A DNA stretch of 64,000 nucleotides, from contig CAVXCA010000052.1 of assembly GCA_963759955.1 (NCBI GenBank), positions 1 to 64,000 of the forward strand, in the 5' to 3' direction. The notes under the pieces are model-generated. The model was given only the letters and a program-made list of their open reading frames with translations, did no database searches and was not told the DNA's origin. The translations under genes and the position numbers were made by a program. This stretch comes from Roseiarcus sp963759955 (GTDB taxonomy: Bacteria; Pseudomonadota; Alphaproteobacteria; Rhizobiales; Beijerinckiaceae). Every line of letters starts with the position of its first letter. Position 1 is the stretch's first letter. This document shows, one piece after another, positions 15,278 to 24,323 of this stretch.

Positions 15278-16569
15278 GTTCCTCCGCCGCCGGCGTCCCG
15301 ATCCTTCGCAGCGACGACGTTCCGTGGCGCACGATCGCCTTCGTCGCCGCCTTGGCTCTGGCCTGGATCACGCTGCAGCCCTTCCCGGATCTCGGCGCCG
15401 AAGACGCTCTCGATCTCGGCTCCGGCCGCGAAACGGCGACCTACTTCGCCTTCGCCGCTTGCGCGGGCGCTTGTCTCTATTTAGCGGCCTCGACGGATCG
15501 AAGCGGCCTGCGCCGCCTCGCCAATCCGGCGTTTGTCGCTTTGGCCGCGTGGGTCGGGCTCAGCTGCGTGACCTCGCAAGACGTTGCGACTTCGCTCAAA
15601 CGCGCCGCGCTGTGCGGTTTCGTCGCCATCGTCGCCGCGACCTTGCCGCTGCTGCCGCGCGGACGCTTACACCTGGCGACTCTGCTCGCCGTGGCCGCCG
15701 GCGCGCTCCTCGCGCTGTCCTATTTCGGCGTGATCTTCCTGCCGCAATACGCGGTTCACCAGGCGAGCGACCTCGGCGAGCCGGCGCTGGCGGGCGACTG
15801 GCGCGGCGTGTTGGGCCACAAGAACCTGGCGAGCGTCGTTTTCGTTTTCGTCGCCTTCATGGGCATCTATGTCGCGCGCGCCGGACGCGCCGTCGCGGGC
15901 GCCGTCATAACCGGCCTTTCGCTGCTGTTCGTGGTCTTCGCCAACGGCAAGAGCGCGAACCTGCTGTGGGCGCCGACGCTCGCCGTCTCGTTGTTTGCCG
16001 CGCGCTACGGCGCCGGATGGGTGTGGCGCTTCGCGGCCGTCGCGCCCGTCGCCGCGCTCAATGCGCTGGGGGTCGGCTCGGTGATCTTCGCGCCGATCGC
16101 GTCGCTGGTGGCGAGCCTGCCGGTCGACCCGACGTTCACCGGCCGCGTCGACGTCTGGCGCTATGCCCTGGAAAAGCTCGCCGCGCATCCCTTTCTCGGA
16201 TACGGCTTCGACGCATTCTGGAATACCGAGTCCGTCCGCTTCGGAACCGACGATTCGGCCGCCTGGGTCGCCGGCGCCGCCCATGCGCACAACGGCCTGG
16301 TCGACGTCGCGATGTCGATGGGCGTTCCCGGCGTCGCCCTCGCGCTTTGGGCTTTCGTCGTCCAACCGCTCGCCGACGTCGGCAAAGCGGCGAGGGCCGG
16401 CGCCGATCCGGCGCTGCTGACGCTGCTGACCCAAATCTGGCTGTTCGGCCTCTACATATCGTCGCTCGAATCGTTCCTGTTCGATCGCGCCGACCCGATC
16501 TGGTTCACCTTCCTGTTCGCGGTGTTCGGTCTGCGCTACGTCGCGAGTTTTCGGACTTCGCCGTTATGA
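15274..16569 (+). CDS. O-antigen ligase/polymerase-family membrane protein
   Basis: The 431-residue protein has about ten hydrophobic segments (e.g. IAFVAALALAWITL, LATLLAVAAGALLALSYF, VWRFAAVAPVAALNALGV). Between them is the periplasmic loop with WRGVLGHKNLASVV and FTGRVDVWRYALEKL, then FLGYGFDAFW and HAHNGLVDVAMSMGVPG. The HKN and the G.VD.W / AH.G.VD features are characteristic of Wzy_C/O-antigen ligase-like proteins. It should polymerise or ligate lipid-linked oligosaccharides in the periplasm. The GTG start overlaps the previous stop by 4 bp, and the stop overlaps the next gene's ATG (ATGA), so GT2, polymerase and GT4 form one operon. Confidence 0.85.
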   Translation: MSSSAAGVPILRSDDVPWRTIAFVAALALAWITLQPFPDLGAEDALDLGSGRETATYFAFAACAGACLYLAASTDRSGLRRLANPAFVALAAWVGLSCVTSQDVATSLKRAALCGFVAIVAATLPLLPRGRLHLATLLAVAAGALLALSYFGVIFLPQYAVHQASDLGEPALAGDWRGVLGHKNLASVVFVFVAFMGIYVARAGRAVAGAVITGLSLLFVVFANGKSANLLWAPTLAVSLFAARYGAGWVWRFAAVAPVAALNALGVGSVIFAPIASLVASLPVDPTFTGRVDVWRYALEKLAAHPFLGYGFDAFWNTESVRFGTDDSAAWVAGAAHAHNGLVDVAMSMGVPGVALALWAFVVQPLADVGKAARAGADPALLTLLTQIWLFGLYISSLESFLFDRADPIWFTFLFAVFGLRYVASFRTSPL

Positions 16570-17660
16570 CGACGCCCGCCGCCGCGAGCCGCGGTTTCGT
16601 CGTTTCCCTCGTCTCGCCGTCGAGGACGCCGTGCGGCGTCGAGATGTTCGCGCGCGGCCTCGCCCGCGCGGCGGCCGAACTCGGCCTCGACTCGCGCTCG
16701 CTCGCCGTCGCCGGTCGATGGCGCGACGCGGCCGCGCTTTGGCGCGCTTTGGCCGGCGCCGGCGCGCTAGTCGTCAACCTGCCTGTGGTGGCGTGGAAGA
16801 AGGCGCTGCTGACGCCGCTCATCGCGCTTTCGATCGCTCGATTGCGCGGCGCACGAACGATCGTCGTCTTGCACGAATGGACGGACCTGCATCCGGCGCG
16901 CCGCGCTTTCATTTCCGCCTATCTGTTGTTCGCGCAGGTCGTGCTGTTCTCGTCGCCGACGGTGCGCGACGAATTCTTGTCGAGTCCGGTCGGACGGCTG
17001 CCTTTCGCCGTCGGTCTTGCGCCGATCCCGCCCAATATCGCGCCGCCGAAGGCGCGCCTGCGCTCTCCCGCCGTCGCTCGAGTCGAGGCGGAGCGCGCTG
17101 AGGGGCGCCTCGTCCTCGGCCATTTCGGCTCGATCTATCCCAAGAAACAATCGACCTTCGTGCTCGAAGTCGCCCACGCCCTGCAAGCGATGAAGCGTAG
17201 CGTTTTCGTCGTCTTCATCGGCGGCTTTGTCAAAGCGAGCGACGACGTCGAAGCGCGATTCTTCGCCCGCGCCCGAGAACTCGGCCTCGAAGGGTCGATC
17301 ATGGTCACCGGCTATGTCGAATTGAACGCGGAGATCTTCGCGCTGTTCGATGCGGTCGACGTGTTCGTCTATTCGTTTGCGGAAGGGTTGACCTCGCGGC
17401 GCGGCAGCGTGCTGACTTGCCTGGAATCGGGACGTCCCGTCGTCGTCAACGCGCCGAAGCGCCAGGACGAATTCGACCATCACCCCGTCTTTCGCGGGTT
17501 GATCGCGCAAGGCGCGCTGCGGATCGCGCCTGCCGACGCCGCCCCGGCGGATTTCGCCCGCGCCATTGACGCGATCGGCGTCGTCTCTCACGCCGCGCCG
17601 GAGATATTCGCGCCGGCATGGCGGGACGCCGCGGCCGCGTTGCGCGCCGCCTTGACGTGA
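16566..17660 (+). CDS. Family 4-type glycosyltransferase
   Basis: The 364-residue protein has a GT-B layout. The N-terminal half contains VVSLVSPSRTPCGVEMFARG and IVVLHEWTDLHPARR, and the C-terminal half contains LVLGHFGSIYPKKQSTFVL, the linker-to-C-domain segment. FVVFIGGF and MVTGYVELNAEIFALFDAVD follow. The region FAEGLTSRRGSVLTCLESGRPVV corresponds to the nucleotide-sugar E.......E motif, in a somewhat diverged form. It probably adds a sugar to the exopolysaccharide repeat. It overlaps the polymerase gene by 4 bp (ATGA) and ends 10 bp from the convergent wzc-like gene. Confidence 0.85.
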   Translation: MTTPAAASRGFVVSLVSPSRTPCGVEMFARGLARAAAELGLDSRSLAVAGRWRDAAALWRALAGAGALVVNLPVVAWKKALLTPLIALSIARLRGARTIVVLHEWTDLHPARRAFISAYLLFAQVVLFSSPTVRDEFLSSPVGRLPFAVGLAPIPPNIAPPKARLRSPAVARVEAERAEGRLVLGHFGSIYPKKQSTFVLEVAHALQAMKRSVFVVFIGGFVKASDDVEARFFARARELGLEGSIMVTGYVELNAEIFALFDAVDVFVYSFAEGLTSRRGSVLTCLESGRPVVVNAPKRQDEFDHHPVFRGLIAQGALRIAPADAAPADFARAIDAIGVVSHAAPEIFAPAWRDAAAALRAALT

Positions 17661-17670
17661 ACCGAGGGCT

Positions 17671-19834
17671 TCAGGCTCGCTGCTGTTGCGTGGCGCTCGC
17701 GGGCTCGTATCGCACGCAGGCGCGCGCGGCGACCCCCGCCTTGGCGAGCGCCCTTTCCAGCGACTGCGCGGCGGCGTCGCCTGGCGTTTCTTCGAACGCC
17801 ACGACCTCGTCGACCAACTCGAGCATCCGCACGGCGGTGCGGTCGTCCGGATCGGGGCCGTCGCAAATAATCAACTCGATCGCTTCGTCGCGCAGGCGGG
17901 TTAGGGAGCGCAAGAGTTCGTCGGGACGCATGCGTCCGATCTCGGCGTCGAAACCCTTGGGCAAAGCGAGCAGCACTCGATTGCCGGTAAGATAGAACGC
18001 GCCTTTGTTGAGGATCGGCGTCTGCGTGGCGTGCCGGACGGCGCGCGTGAGCTTGGCGTTGCGCTCGGCCGCATCGATCAAAGCGACGCGCACGCCGCGC
18101 CGCGCCGCGCACAGCGTCAGATTGATCGCCAGTGAGGTGCGAAGCCCGGCGCCGTTCGAACCGGCGACAGCGAAAGCGACAGCGCGCCGCGGGCCTTGGC
18201 CCGGGCTGTCAAGGAGGCCGAGTTCGTCGAGGATCGCGTCGAACTCGGCGCCGTCGGCGCCGGCCGGCAGCGTCGGGAAGCCGAGTCCGGCAAGCTCCAG
18301 ACGGTCGATGGACTGCTTCCGTTGCGCCGTCACCAGTCGCGAGCGCGACGTAATGAGGAAAGTCGGGGCCGGCGGCGCGACCGCCTCGTTCGCCTCGCGC
18401 TCCTGTCCCGCCGCCGATGCATCCAGCGGCGCAGCCATGTCGCGGCGTTCGCGCGCGAGCGAACCGCCCACGCCGAGCCCCAGGCCGAGCAGCAATCCGA
18501 CGCTCGCCATCAGCGTTCCGCTCGGAGGAAAGGCGCGAGACTTGGGGGCGGTGGCGAGCGAAATGATCCGCGTCCGCGAGGGTTCGACCTGCTGGATCTC
18601 GCCCGCTTCGCGCGAGCGGGTGACGAACAATTCGTAGACGCTGCGCGCCGCGTCGGCCTCGCGTTCGAGATCGTGCAGCCCGACCGAACTCTGGCCGTTG
18701 GCGCCCGTCTGCGTCTTCAGGTCGTCGAGCTGACGGCTGAGCGAGGCCTCGAGTTGCTTCGCGTTGTCGTACTCGATGCGCTGGCTATCGGCAAAGCGGT
18801 TCAGCTCGGCGTCGACCGCTGCGTCGGCGGCGCTGGCCTGCGCCTTGGCGTCGATAACCTGCGGATGGCGCGGGCCGAGTTCGGCGGTGAGATCGGCGAG
18901 GCGTTGGCGCGCCAGCGCCTGCTGGGCCCGCAATGCCGCCAGGCTCGTGGACGGGATCTGAGAGGCGAGCGCCGCGACGTCGCCGCCGCGTCTGTGGGCG
19001 TTCTCGATCTGGTCGAGACGCGAACGCGACTCCGCCTCCTTCGCGCGCGCGACCATCATCTGTGCGTTCATGTCTCTGAGCTGCTGTTCGGTGACCAGAA
19101 GGTCGCGTGTTCCGATCAGCCCGTTGGCCTCTTTATAATCTTCGACTTTCTTTTCCGCGTCGAGGACGCGTTTGCGCAACACCTCGAGCCGTTTGGCCAG
19201 CGAGGCCTCGGTTTGGCGCGAGACGTCCGACTGCCACGACGACAAGACGTCGATGTAGGCGCGCGCGGTGGCGTTGGCGAGCTCGGCGGCCTTCGTCGGA
19301 TCGCGGTCGGCGACGGAGAGATCGATGACGAACGTGCGTTCGGGCCGCTTGACCTGAATCCGGTTTCCCAGAGCGGCCGCGGCGGCGGCCACGCGGTCGG
19401 AGGCGCTCGGCGAAGAACCGAAGAAGGAGGGGAACCGCCAGGTGGCGACGAAGTCCGGATCGGAGTTCGAGTTTTTCATCCGCCACCACGCGCTCGAGCA
19501 CCGCGCGCGACGCGATGATCAGGCTCTGGCTCTCGACATAGTTGATGAAGCCGTTGGAATCCTGACCCGGCGCAGGCACGTCCTTGCCCGCGCCGGGGAG
19601 ATTGCCGGGATCGATATAGATCTGCGTGGCCGCGACATAGCGTTGCGGCAGCGCCTTCGACGCGATCAAGCCGAGCAGCGCGCAGGCCAACGCGCAACCG
19701 AGAGTGAAGGCCTTATGGCGTTTGGCGACGGCGACGGCCGCGAGCGCACGATCGCGCGCGCCGCCGGTTGGCGGCGGCGGCCGGGCGTCGCCGCCGCTCA
19801 TCTCAGCGGCGGCCGTGGGGCCGTATTCGAACAT
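17671..19834 (-). pseudogene. Wzc-like chain-length determinant/BY-kinase, frameshifted, decayed ATP site
   Basis: The N-terminal part begins at ATG 19834: a transmembrane segment (AFTLGCALACALLGLIASKAL) and the Wzz domain (YVAATQIYIDP ... SQSLIIASRAVLERVVADEKL). A one-base shift at about 19462-19468 moves the frame; dropping one base gives EKLESDPDFVATWRFPSFF. The remaining 600 residues contain DRDPTKAAELANATARAYID, a long coiled coil, the second membrane segment (GTLMASVGLLLGLGLGVG) and a kinase-like domain. In that domain the expected Walker A Lys is absent (VAGSNGAGLRTSLA), A' reads LIDAAERN, and the C-terminus lacks the Tyr cluster. It would control polymer length and export rather than phosphorylate. 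The frameshift may be a sequencing error. Confidence 0.75.
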
Positions 19835-20125
19835 TACCTGCCTACCCGCCGGTTTCGATCGCGCCGATACAAGCCTGTGCCGTCGCTCCCGCTGACGCGC
19901 CAATTGTCATTGATCTTGGTTAACGAATGGTCAGAGGCCCCGCGAAAGCCCACGCTGCCGGCCGAGCCGTCGCCGGCGAAAGGGGAGATCAAGACGGCGG
20001 TATCGATTCAAGATGGAAGCGGACCGCTCGGATGGCCTCAATCTTGCGTCATTGCAAGGTCGTCCAACTTGGGTTCCGTTTTGAAACGCGGCGGCCCTTA
20101 TCGTCGAATCGCCTGGAGAGAACCT

Positions 20126-21052
20126 TTGGCGTCATCTGTCGCCCTCATTACGCCGAACGACCGCGACGATCGCCAGCGGGCGATCGCGGCCGCGACAAAT
20201 GCGAGGGCCACGCCGGCCGCCGTTCTTTGGTCGTCGCGCCTGCTGGCGGCGGCCTTCATGTTGGCGACCCTCGCCGGCCCGGTCAGCGCGGCGTCAGCCG
20301 GCCCGCGCCTCGTGCACACCGAGAATTTTTCCGCGGCCGAGGATTTCGACCCGGCGTTCTGGATCGCGGAGACGGGCTTCTTCCGCAATAAAGAAGCGCA
20401 ATATTATCGGCCGGAGAACGTCAGCGCGCACGACGGCGCCCTCTTTCTCGAGGCTAGGCGCGAAAGCGTCCTCAACGCCAATTACAGCGCCGACGGCGTC
20501 GATTGGCTGACGACGACGCGGAGCGCGGATTACACGTCCGGCAGCATCGTCAGCCGCGACGCGTTCACTTTCGGCGTCGTCGAAGTGGTTGCGCGCCTGC
20601 CGCAGGGCGCGGGCGATTGGCCGGCGATCTGGCTGGTGAACGAACAGGGGCTGCCGTATCGCGAGATCGATCTGGTCGAGGCCGTCGGAAACGCCCCTGG
20701 CAAAGTCTGGACGACGATCCACGCCGGGCGCGATCTGCACAGCCTGAAGTCCTGGCAGGCCGAAACGCCCATGCCGGGCCTCGAACGGGATCTTCACACT
20801 TATCGGCTCGAATGGCGCAAGGATTCGATCGCGGTCGCCATCGACGGACGTGTCGTGCTCAGAATGAACCCCGAAGAGGCCCATAAGGACGGCGTCGACC
20901 CGCTACGCGCGCCGATGCATTTGCGCATCAACCTCGCGCTCGGCGGCTCCTGGGGCGGCAGGATCGACGACGCCGCGCTGCCCGCCCGCGTCGAGGTCAA
21001 ATCGATCAAGATCTGGAGCTTCGCGCCGCTGACCCCGACGATTTCCAACTGA
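20126..21052 (+). CDS. Secreted glycoside hydrolase family 16 enzyme
   Basis: The 308-residue protein has a membrane-targeting N-terminal hydrophobic stretch (LLAAAFMLATLAGPVSA, signal-peptide-like though set back from the start). A GH16 domain follows. The catalytic E-[IL]-D-x-x-E motif appears as REIDLVEAVG near residue 181, followed by WTTIHAG and HTYRLEWRKDSIAVAIDGRVV, both typical GH16 strands. In rhizobia such enzymes (ExoK/ExsH type) cleave nascent exopolysaccharide to lower its chain length. The start is a TTG at 20126 behind GGAGAGAACCT; the alternative is a shorter protein. It lies within the polysaccharide cluster and is divergent from the wzc-like gene. Confidence 0.85.
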   Translation: MASSVALITPNDRDDRQRAIAAATNARATPAAVLWSSRLLAAAFMLATLAGPVSAASAGPRLVHTENFSAAEDFDPAFWIAETGFFRNKEAQYYRPENVSAHDGALFLEARRESVLNANYSADGVDWLTTTRSADYTSGSIVSRDAFTFGVVEVVARLPQGAGDWPAIWLVNEQGLPYREIDLVEAVGNAPGKVWTTIHAGRDLHSLKSWQAETPMPGLERDLHTYRLEWRKDSIAVAIDGRVVLRMNPEEAHKDGVDPLRAPMHLRINLALGGSWGGRIDDAALPARVEVKSIKIWSFAPLTPTISN

Positions 21053-21225
21053 CGCCAATGGCTCTAAATTCTCACTCGAACGAAGGAAGTCCCGCTGGTC
21101 GGCGAAAAGGGCGACGTCCGCAGCGTCGTCACGCTTCGAGCCCGCGTCGACTGGACGAAAGCGGCGGCTAAAGGAGAGACGCGGATAATGGGGCGCAGAG
21201 AGGAATTCTATGGGACGACGCGGCG

Positions 21226-21981
21226 ATGACGATTGTGCAAAGAATGAAAGACGCCGCGATCCGCGCCGGACTCGAGCCTTGGCTCCGGCCGGTTTCGGAT
21301 CTCCTGGTCGGACGCAAACTCGATCAGGATGATCTGGCCGCTTTCAGCTTGATCCAGGGCCTGGCGAAGGATGCGACTTGCGTCGACATCGGCTGCCACA
21401 AGGGGAAGTTTCTCGACGCCATGCGGCGCGCTGCGCCGAATGGGCGCTTTTTCGCTTTCGAGCCGATCCCGTATCTCTATGACCTGTTGAAATCGAAATA
21501 TCGCGCGGACGCTCGCGTACAGGTGTTCAATTACGCGCTCTCGTCGGGCGACGGCGAGGCGACGTTTTACGTCAACGAGCGCGATATGGGGCTCAGCGGC
21601 TTGAGCGAACGGCGCGAGCGTATGGCAGGAGACCGTTTGACCAAGGTCAGCGCGGTTCTGCGAACGCTCGACGGCGTCCTCGGCGATCAGCGCGTCGATT
21701 TCATCAAGATCGACGTGGAGGGCGCGGAATTCGACGTGCTGCAAGGCGCGCGCGGAATCCTTGCGCGATTTCGGCCTCGCATCCTGTTCGAGTTCGGCCG
21801 GGGCGGCGCCGAGTATTTCGGCGTCGGAGCCGACGCCATGTTTCAATTTTTCGATCGCGCCGGCTACGAGCTGTTCACGATGGACAAGTCGACCCGGGAT
21901 AGCGCCCTCACCGGCGAAGCGTTTCGCGCTTGCTTCGAACGAAACACGAATTACAACTTCCTCGCCGCGCCCCGCGGGTAA
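21226..21981 (+). CDS. FkbM-family methyltransferase
   Basis: The 251-residue protein has the SAM-binding motif CVDIGCHKGKFLDAMRRA (about residues 52-69), followed by FFAFEPIPYLYDLL and VQVFNYALSSGDGEATFYV. Next comes the family-typical VDFIKIDVEGAEFDVLQGA (about residues 160-178) with LFEFG. FkbM-type enzymes O-methylate sugars and other hydroxyls. In this location methylation of an exopolysaccharide sugar is the natural inference. No strong ribosome binding site precedes the ATG at 21226. The reading frame is intact. Confidence 0.85.
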   Translation: MTIVQRMKDAAIRAGLEPWLRPVSDLLVGRKLDQDDLAAFSLIQGLAKDATCVDIGCHKGKFLDAMRRAAPNGRFFAFEPIPYLYDLLKSKYRADARVQVFNYALSSGDGEATFYVNERDMGLSGLSERRERMAGDRLTKVSAVLRTLDGVLGDQRVDFIKIDVEGAEFDVLQGARGILARFRPRILFEFGRGGAEYFGVGADAMFQFFDRAGYELFTMDKSTRDSALTGEAFRACFERNTNYNFLAAPRG

Positions 21982-22009
21982 GCATTCCGGCCGACCCGCC
22001 GTGACGAAT

Positions 22010-23479
22010 TCATCGCTTGGCCGCCGCGCGATGCGCGCCGCGGGTCAGCAGCGCGCGGCTCCACCGCAGCGGATCTGGCGCGAATTGGCGGGAGAGGGCG
22101 CGCAGATCGCCGATGTTCAACGCCCAGCCGGCCGCGGCGTAGACCGCGACGCCCGCCGGCACGAGGACGACCAGGGCCGCCGGTCCGAACGGCGCGGCGA
22201 ATTTCTCGAGAAAGACGACGACGAACCCCATCGCCGCCGTCGCGGCGACGACGCGCGCGATCCGACCCAGCGGCAACGGCATCGCAAAGGCGAAGCGGCT
22301 CAGCAGCGCGGCGTTGAGACAACCGAAGATTTCCGTCGCCAAGCGACCCCAGACCGCCCCCATCACCCCGAAACGGCTGATCAGCAGGTAGGAGGTGACG
22401 ACGTTCCAGACGATGATCGACGCGGTGTTCGCCAGATAGAAGCCGGTGCGATTGGAAAGCAGAAAACTGGTGTGGAAATATTGCTGGGTCAGGATCTGGA
22501 ACAGCAGCGCGGCGGCGAAGACGGGCATCGCGGCGTGCGAGACCACGCGGAAATTCGGCCCGAGCACGAGATCGGCGACGTGCGGCGCGACGATGGCGAG
22601 GCCGACGCACGCGGGCAGCGTCGCCGCGAGCAGAATTTCCAGGTATTTCGCGAGGTGCGCGCGCGCCTGCGACGCCCCCTCGGTCGCGAGCAATCGCACC
22701 GTCATCGGCACGAAGGCCGTGGCGATGCTGATCGCCGGAATGATCAGGCTTTGGCGGATGATGTCGAGGCTGGCGCCGAATTGACCGGCGGCGCCGACGC
22801 CGGCCAGATTGGCGAGCAGGAATCGGTCGGTCATGCCCGACAGCGCGAGGAGCGAAAGCGAGATCGTCAGCGGAAACCCGTTCGTGACGATTTCAACGAG
22901 ACGCGCGACCTCGAAGCGCGGTCTCGTCGCGCCCCAGGCCGCGCGCCAGAAGCTCAGCGTCGCCAGCGAGTAGCCGATCGACATCGCGGCCAGCAGCAAA
23001 GCGCCGGTCCTGCCGAACAGCATCGAGGCGATCCCCAGACCCGAGACGAGGACGGCGCGAGCGACGGTCCCGCGCAGGAAGCTCGCCGCCTTCTGCTCGG
23101 CGCGCAGAAGTTCCTGGCTCGTGTCGTAGGCGACGACGGCGACGGTCAGTCCGATCGAAGCGATAGCGACCGCGGGCGCCAGATTGGCGAGACGCGCCGC
23201 GACGTAGCCGAGCGGCAAGACGAGACCGCACAGCAGCAGGGCCGCGAGCGCCGACGGACGCACGTCCGTCCCGTCGCCGCGCGCCTGCTCGCGCAGGATC
23301 GAAAGCTTGACGGCGCTGGAGAGAAAGATCGCGAAGAACGTCGCGAAGGCGAAGCCTAGGAGATAGTCGCCGAAGGCGTCGGCGGCGAAGAACCGCGTGA
23401 AGACGACGACGTTAACCAAGCCGAAGACGGCCGAGAATGCGTTCGCCAGAAAATAGAACGCGGTGTGCCTGGCCAGCAT
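22010..23479 (-). CDS. Polysaccharide flippase (Wzx/MATE-like, MVF superfamily)
   Basis: The 489-residue protein has about 12-14 hydrophobic segments starting with HTAFYFLANAFSAVFGLVNVVVF. The RFFAADAFGDYLLGFAFATF motif is the common start of lipopolysaccharide/exopolysaccharide flippases. It should move lipid-linked repeat units from the cytoplasmic to the periplasmic face, supplying the polymerase encoded at about 15.3 kb. I chose ATG 23479 over an upstream frame extension because the first membrane helix follows at once. It is convergent with the FkbM gene. Confidence 0.85.
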   Translation of the reverse strand: MLARHTAFYFLANAFSAVFGLVNVVVFTRFFAADAFGDYLLGFAFATFFAIFLSSAVKLSILREQARGDGTDVRPSALAALLLCGLVLPLGYVAARLANLAPAVAIASIGLTVAVVAYDTSQELLRAEQKAASFLRGTVARAVLVSGLGIASMLFGRTGALLLAAMSIGYSLATLSFWRAAWGATRPRFEVARLVEIVTNGFPLTISLSLLALSGMTDRFLLANLAGVGAAGQFGASLDIIRQSLIIPAISIATAFVPMTVRLLATEGASQARAHLAKYLEILLAATLPACVGLAIVAPHVADLVLGPNFRVVSHAAMPVFAAALLFQILTQQYFHTSFLLSNRTGFYLANTASIIVWNVVTSYLLISRFGVMGAVWGRLATEIFGCLNAALLSRFAFAMPLPLGRIARVVAATAAMGFVVVFLEKFAAPFGPAALVVLVPAGVAVYAAAGWALNIGDLRALSRQFAPDPLRWSRALLTRGAHRAAAKR

Positions 23480-23822
23480 TACGGGATTCCCAACTCGACG
23501 GCGCTCGCGTTCGACGCATCCATGACCCAAAGCGGCGCCGTCGATCCGTTTCGAAACGGTTCGACGAAGCGTCCTCGGTCCAGCAAGAAACGCGCCGCGC
23601 CGCGCGGCAAAGAGATAGCGCAGCCTCGCCGCCGCCCCTGCCGCCGTAGTCGCCCCGCGGGTTTGGCGGACGAATTGACGATTGTTTGACGAATTGGGCG
23701 GTTCTCACCCTGCGCGTTGAGGGTTCGTTCACGAATTTCGGGCCAAATTGGCGCGTCAGTCTCTGACGGCGTCCGCGCTGGCGCCGCGTTTGCCGCCGCC
23801 CGCGGTTCGAATAGGACGAACC
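23480..23822. other. Intergenic region between flippase and pilus-N-domain genes, no gene seen
   Basis: This 343-bp region separates two divergently transcribed genes and should hold both promoters. Short reading frames cover it but none has recognisable similarity or a persuasive start. TTGACGAATTG sequences near 23674-23699 repeat twice (CGAATTGACGATTGTTTGACGAATTG), but no clear -10 pairing stands out. Confidence 0.4.
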
Positions 23823-24290
23823 ATGTCGCCTCGCGTTTTGCTTTTCCTCGCCTTTGCCGCCGGGCTCGGGTTGAATTCGGCAGCCGCCGCCGAGTCGGCG
23901 GCGCCGCCCGACGTGTTGAAGGTCACGCTCGATCAGGCCAAGGTCATGCAGCTCCCCACGGGGGCCAAGACGCTCATCGTCGGCAATCCCGCGATCGCCG
24001 ACGTGACGATACTCAAGACCGGCGGCGCGATGGTCGTGACCGGCAAGGGATACGGCCAGACCAACATGATTGCGCTCGACGCGCAGGGCAATATACTCGA
24101 CGAGAAACAGATCGAGGTCGAACCGACGCGATCCGTCCTGGTCGTGCAACGGGGAAGCGACCGCAAGTCCTATTGGTGCAACCCGGTCTGCATGCCCACG
24201 GTTCAGCTTGGCGATGAGAGCAAGGCCTTCAACGAAGCGAGCGGACAGATCGGCGCGCGCAACGCGCTCGCGCAAGGCGGCGCCAAGTAA
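23823..24290 (+). CDS. Secreted pilus-assembly N-terminal-domain protein (CpaC/RcpA N-like)
   Basis: The 155-residue protein starts with a signal peptide (SPRVLLFLAFAAGLGLNSAAAAE). It then shows LKVTLDQAKVMQLPTGAKTLIVGNPAIADVTIL followed in sequence by VVTGKGYGQTNMIALD. This is the T2SS-T3SS pilus N-terminal domain found at the front of type II secretin CpaC/RcpA. Here it stands alone, without the secretin domain or neighbouring cpa/tad genes. Two Cys (WCNPVCMP) near residue 120 may form a disulfide. The role is unknown, possibly periplasmic scaffolding. The ATG at 23823 is preceded by AGGACGAACC. Confidence 0.75.
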   Translation: MSPRVLLFLAFAAGLGLNSAAAAESAAPPDVLKVTLDQAKVMQLPTGAKTLIVGNPAIADVTILKTGGAMVVTGKGYGQTNMIALDAQGNILDEKQIEVEPTRSVLVVQRGSDRKSYWCNPVCMPTVQLGDESKAFNEASGQIGARNALAQGGAK

Positions 24291-24323
24291 GGCGAGCCGC
24301 GCGGCGGACGGCCGCGCCCGCAT

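Noticed and set aside
19440..19480. Programmed ribosomal frameshift in the wzc-like gene
   Set aside because: AAAAAC sits near the shift, but no slippery heptamer with a downstream structure is evident and wzc genes are not known to use frameshifting; a stray base is simpler.
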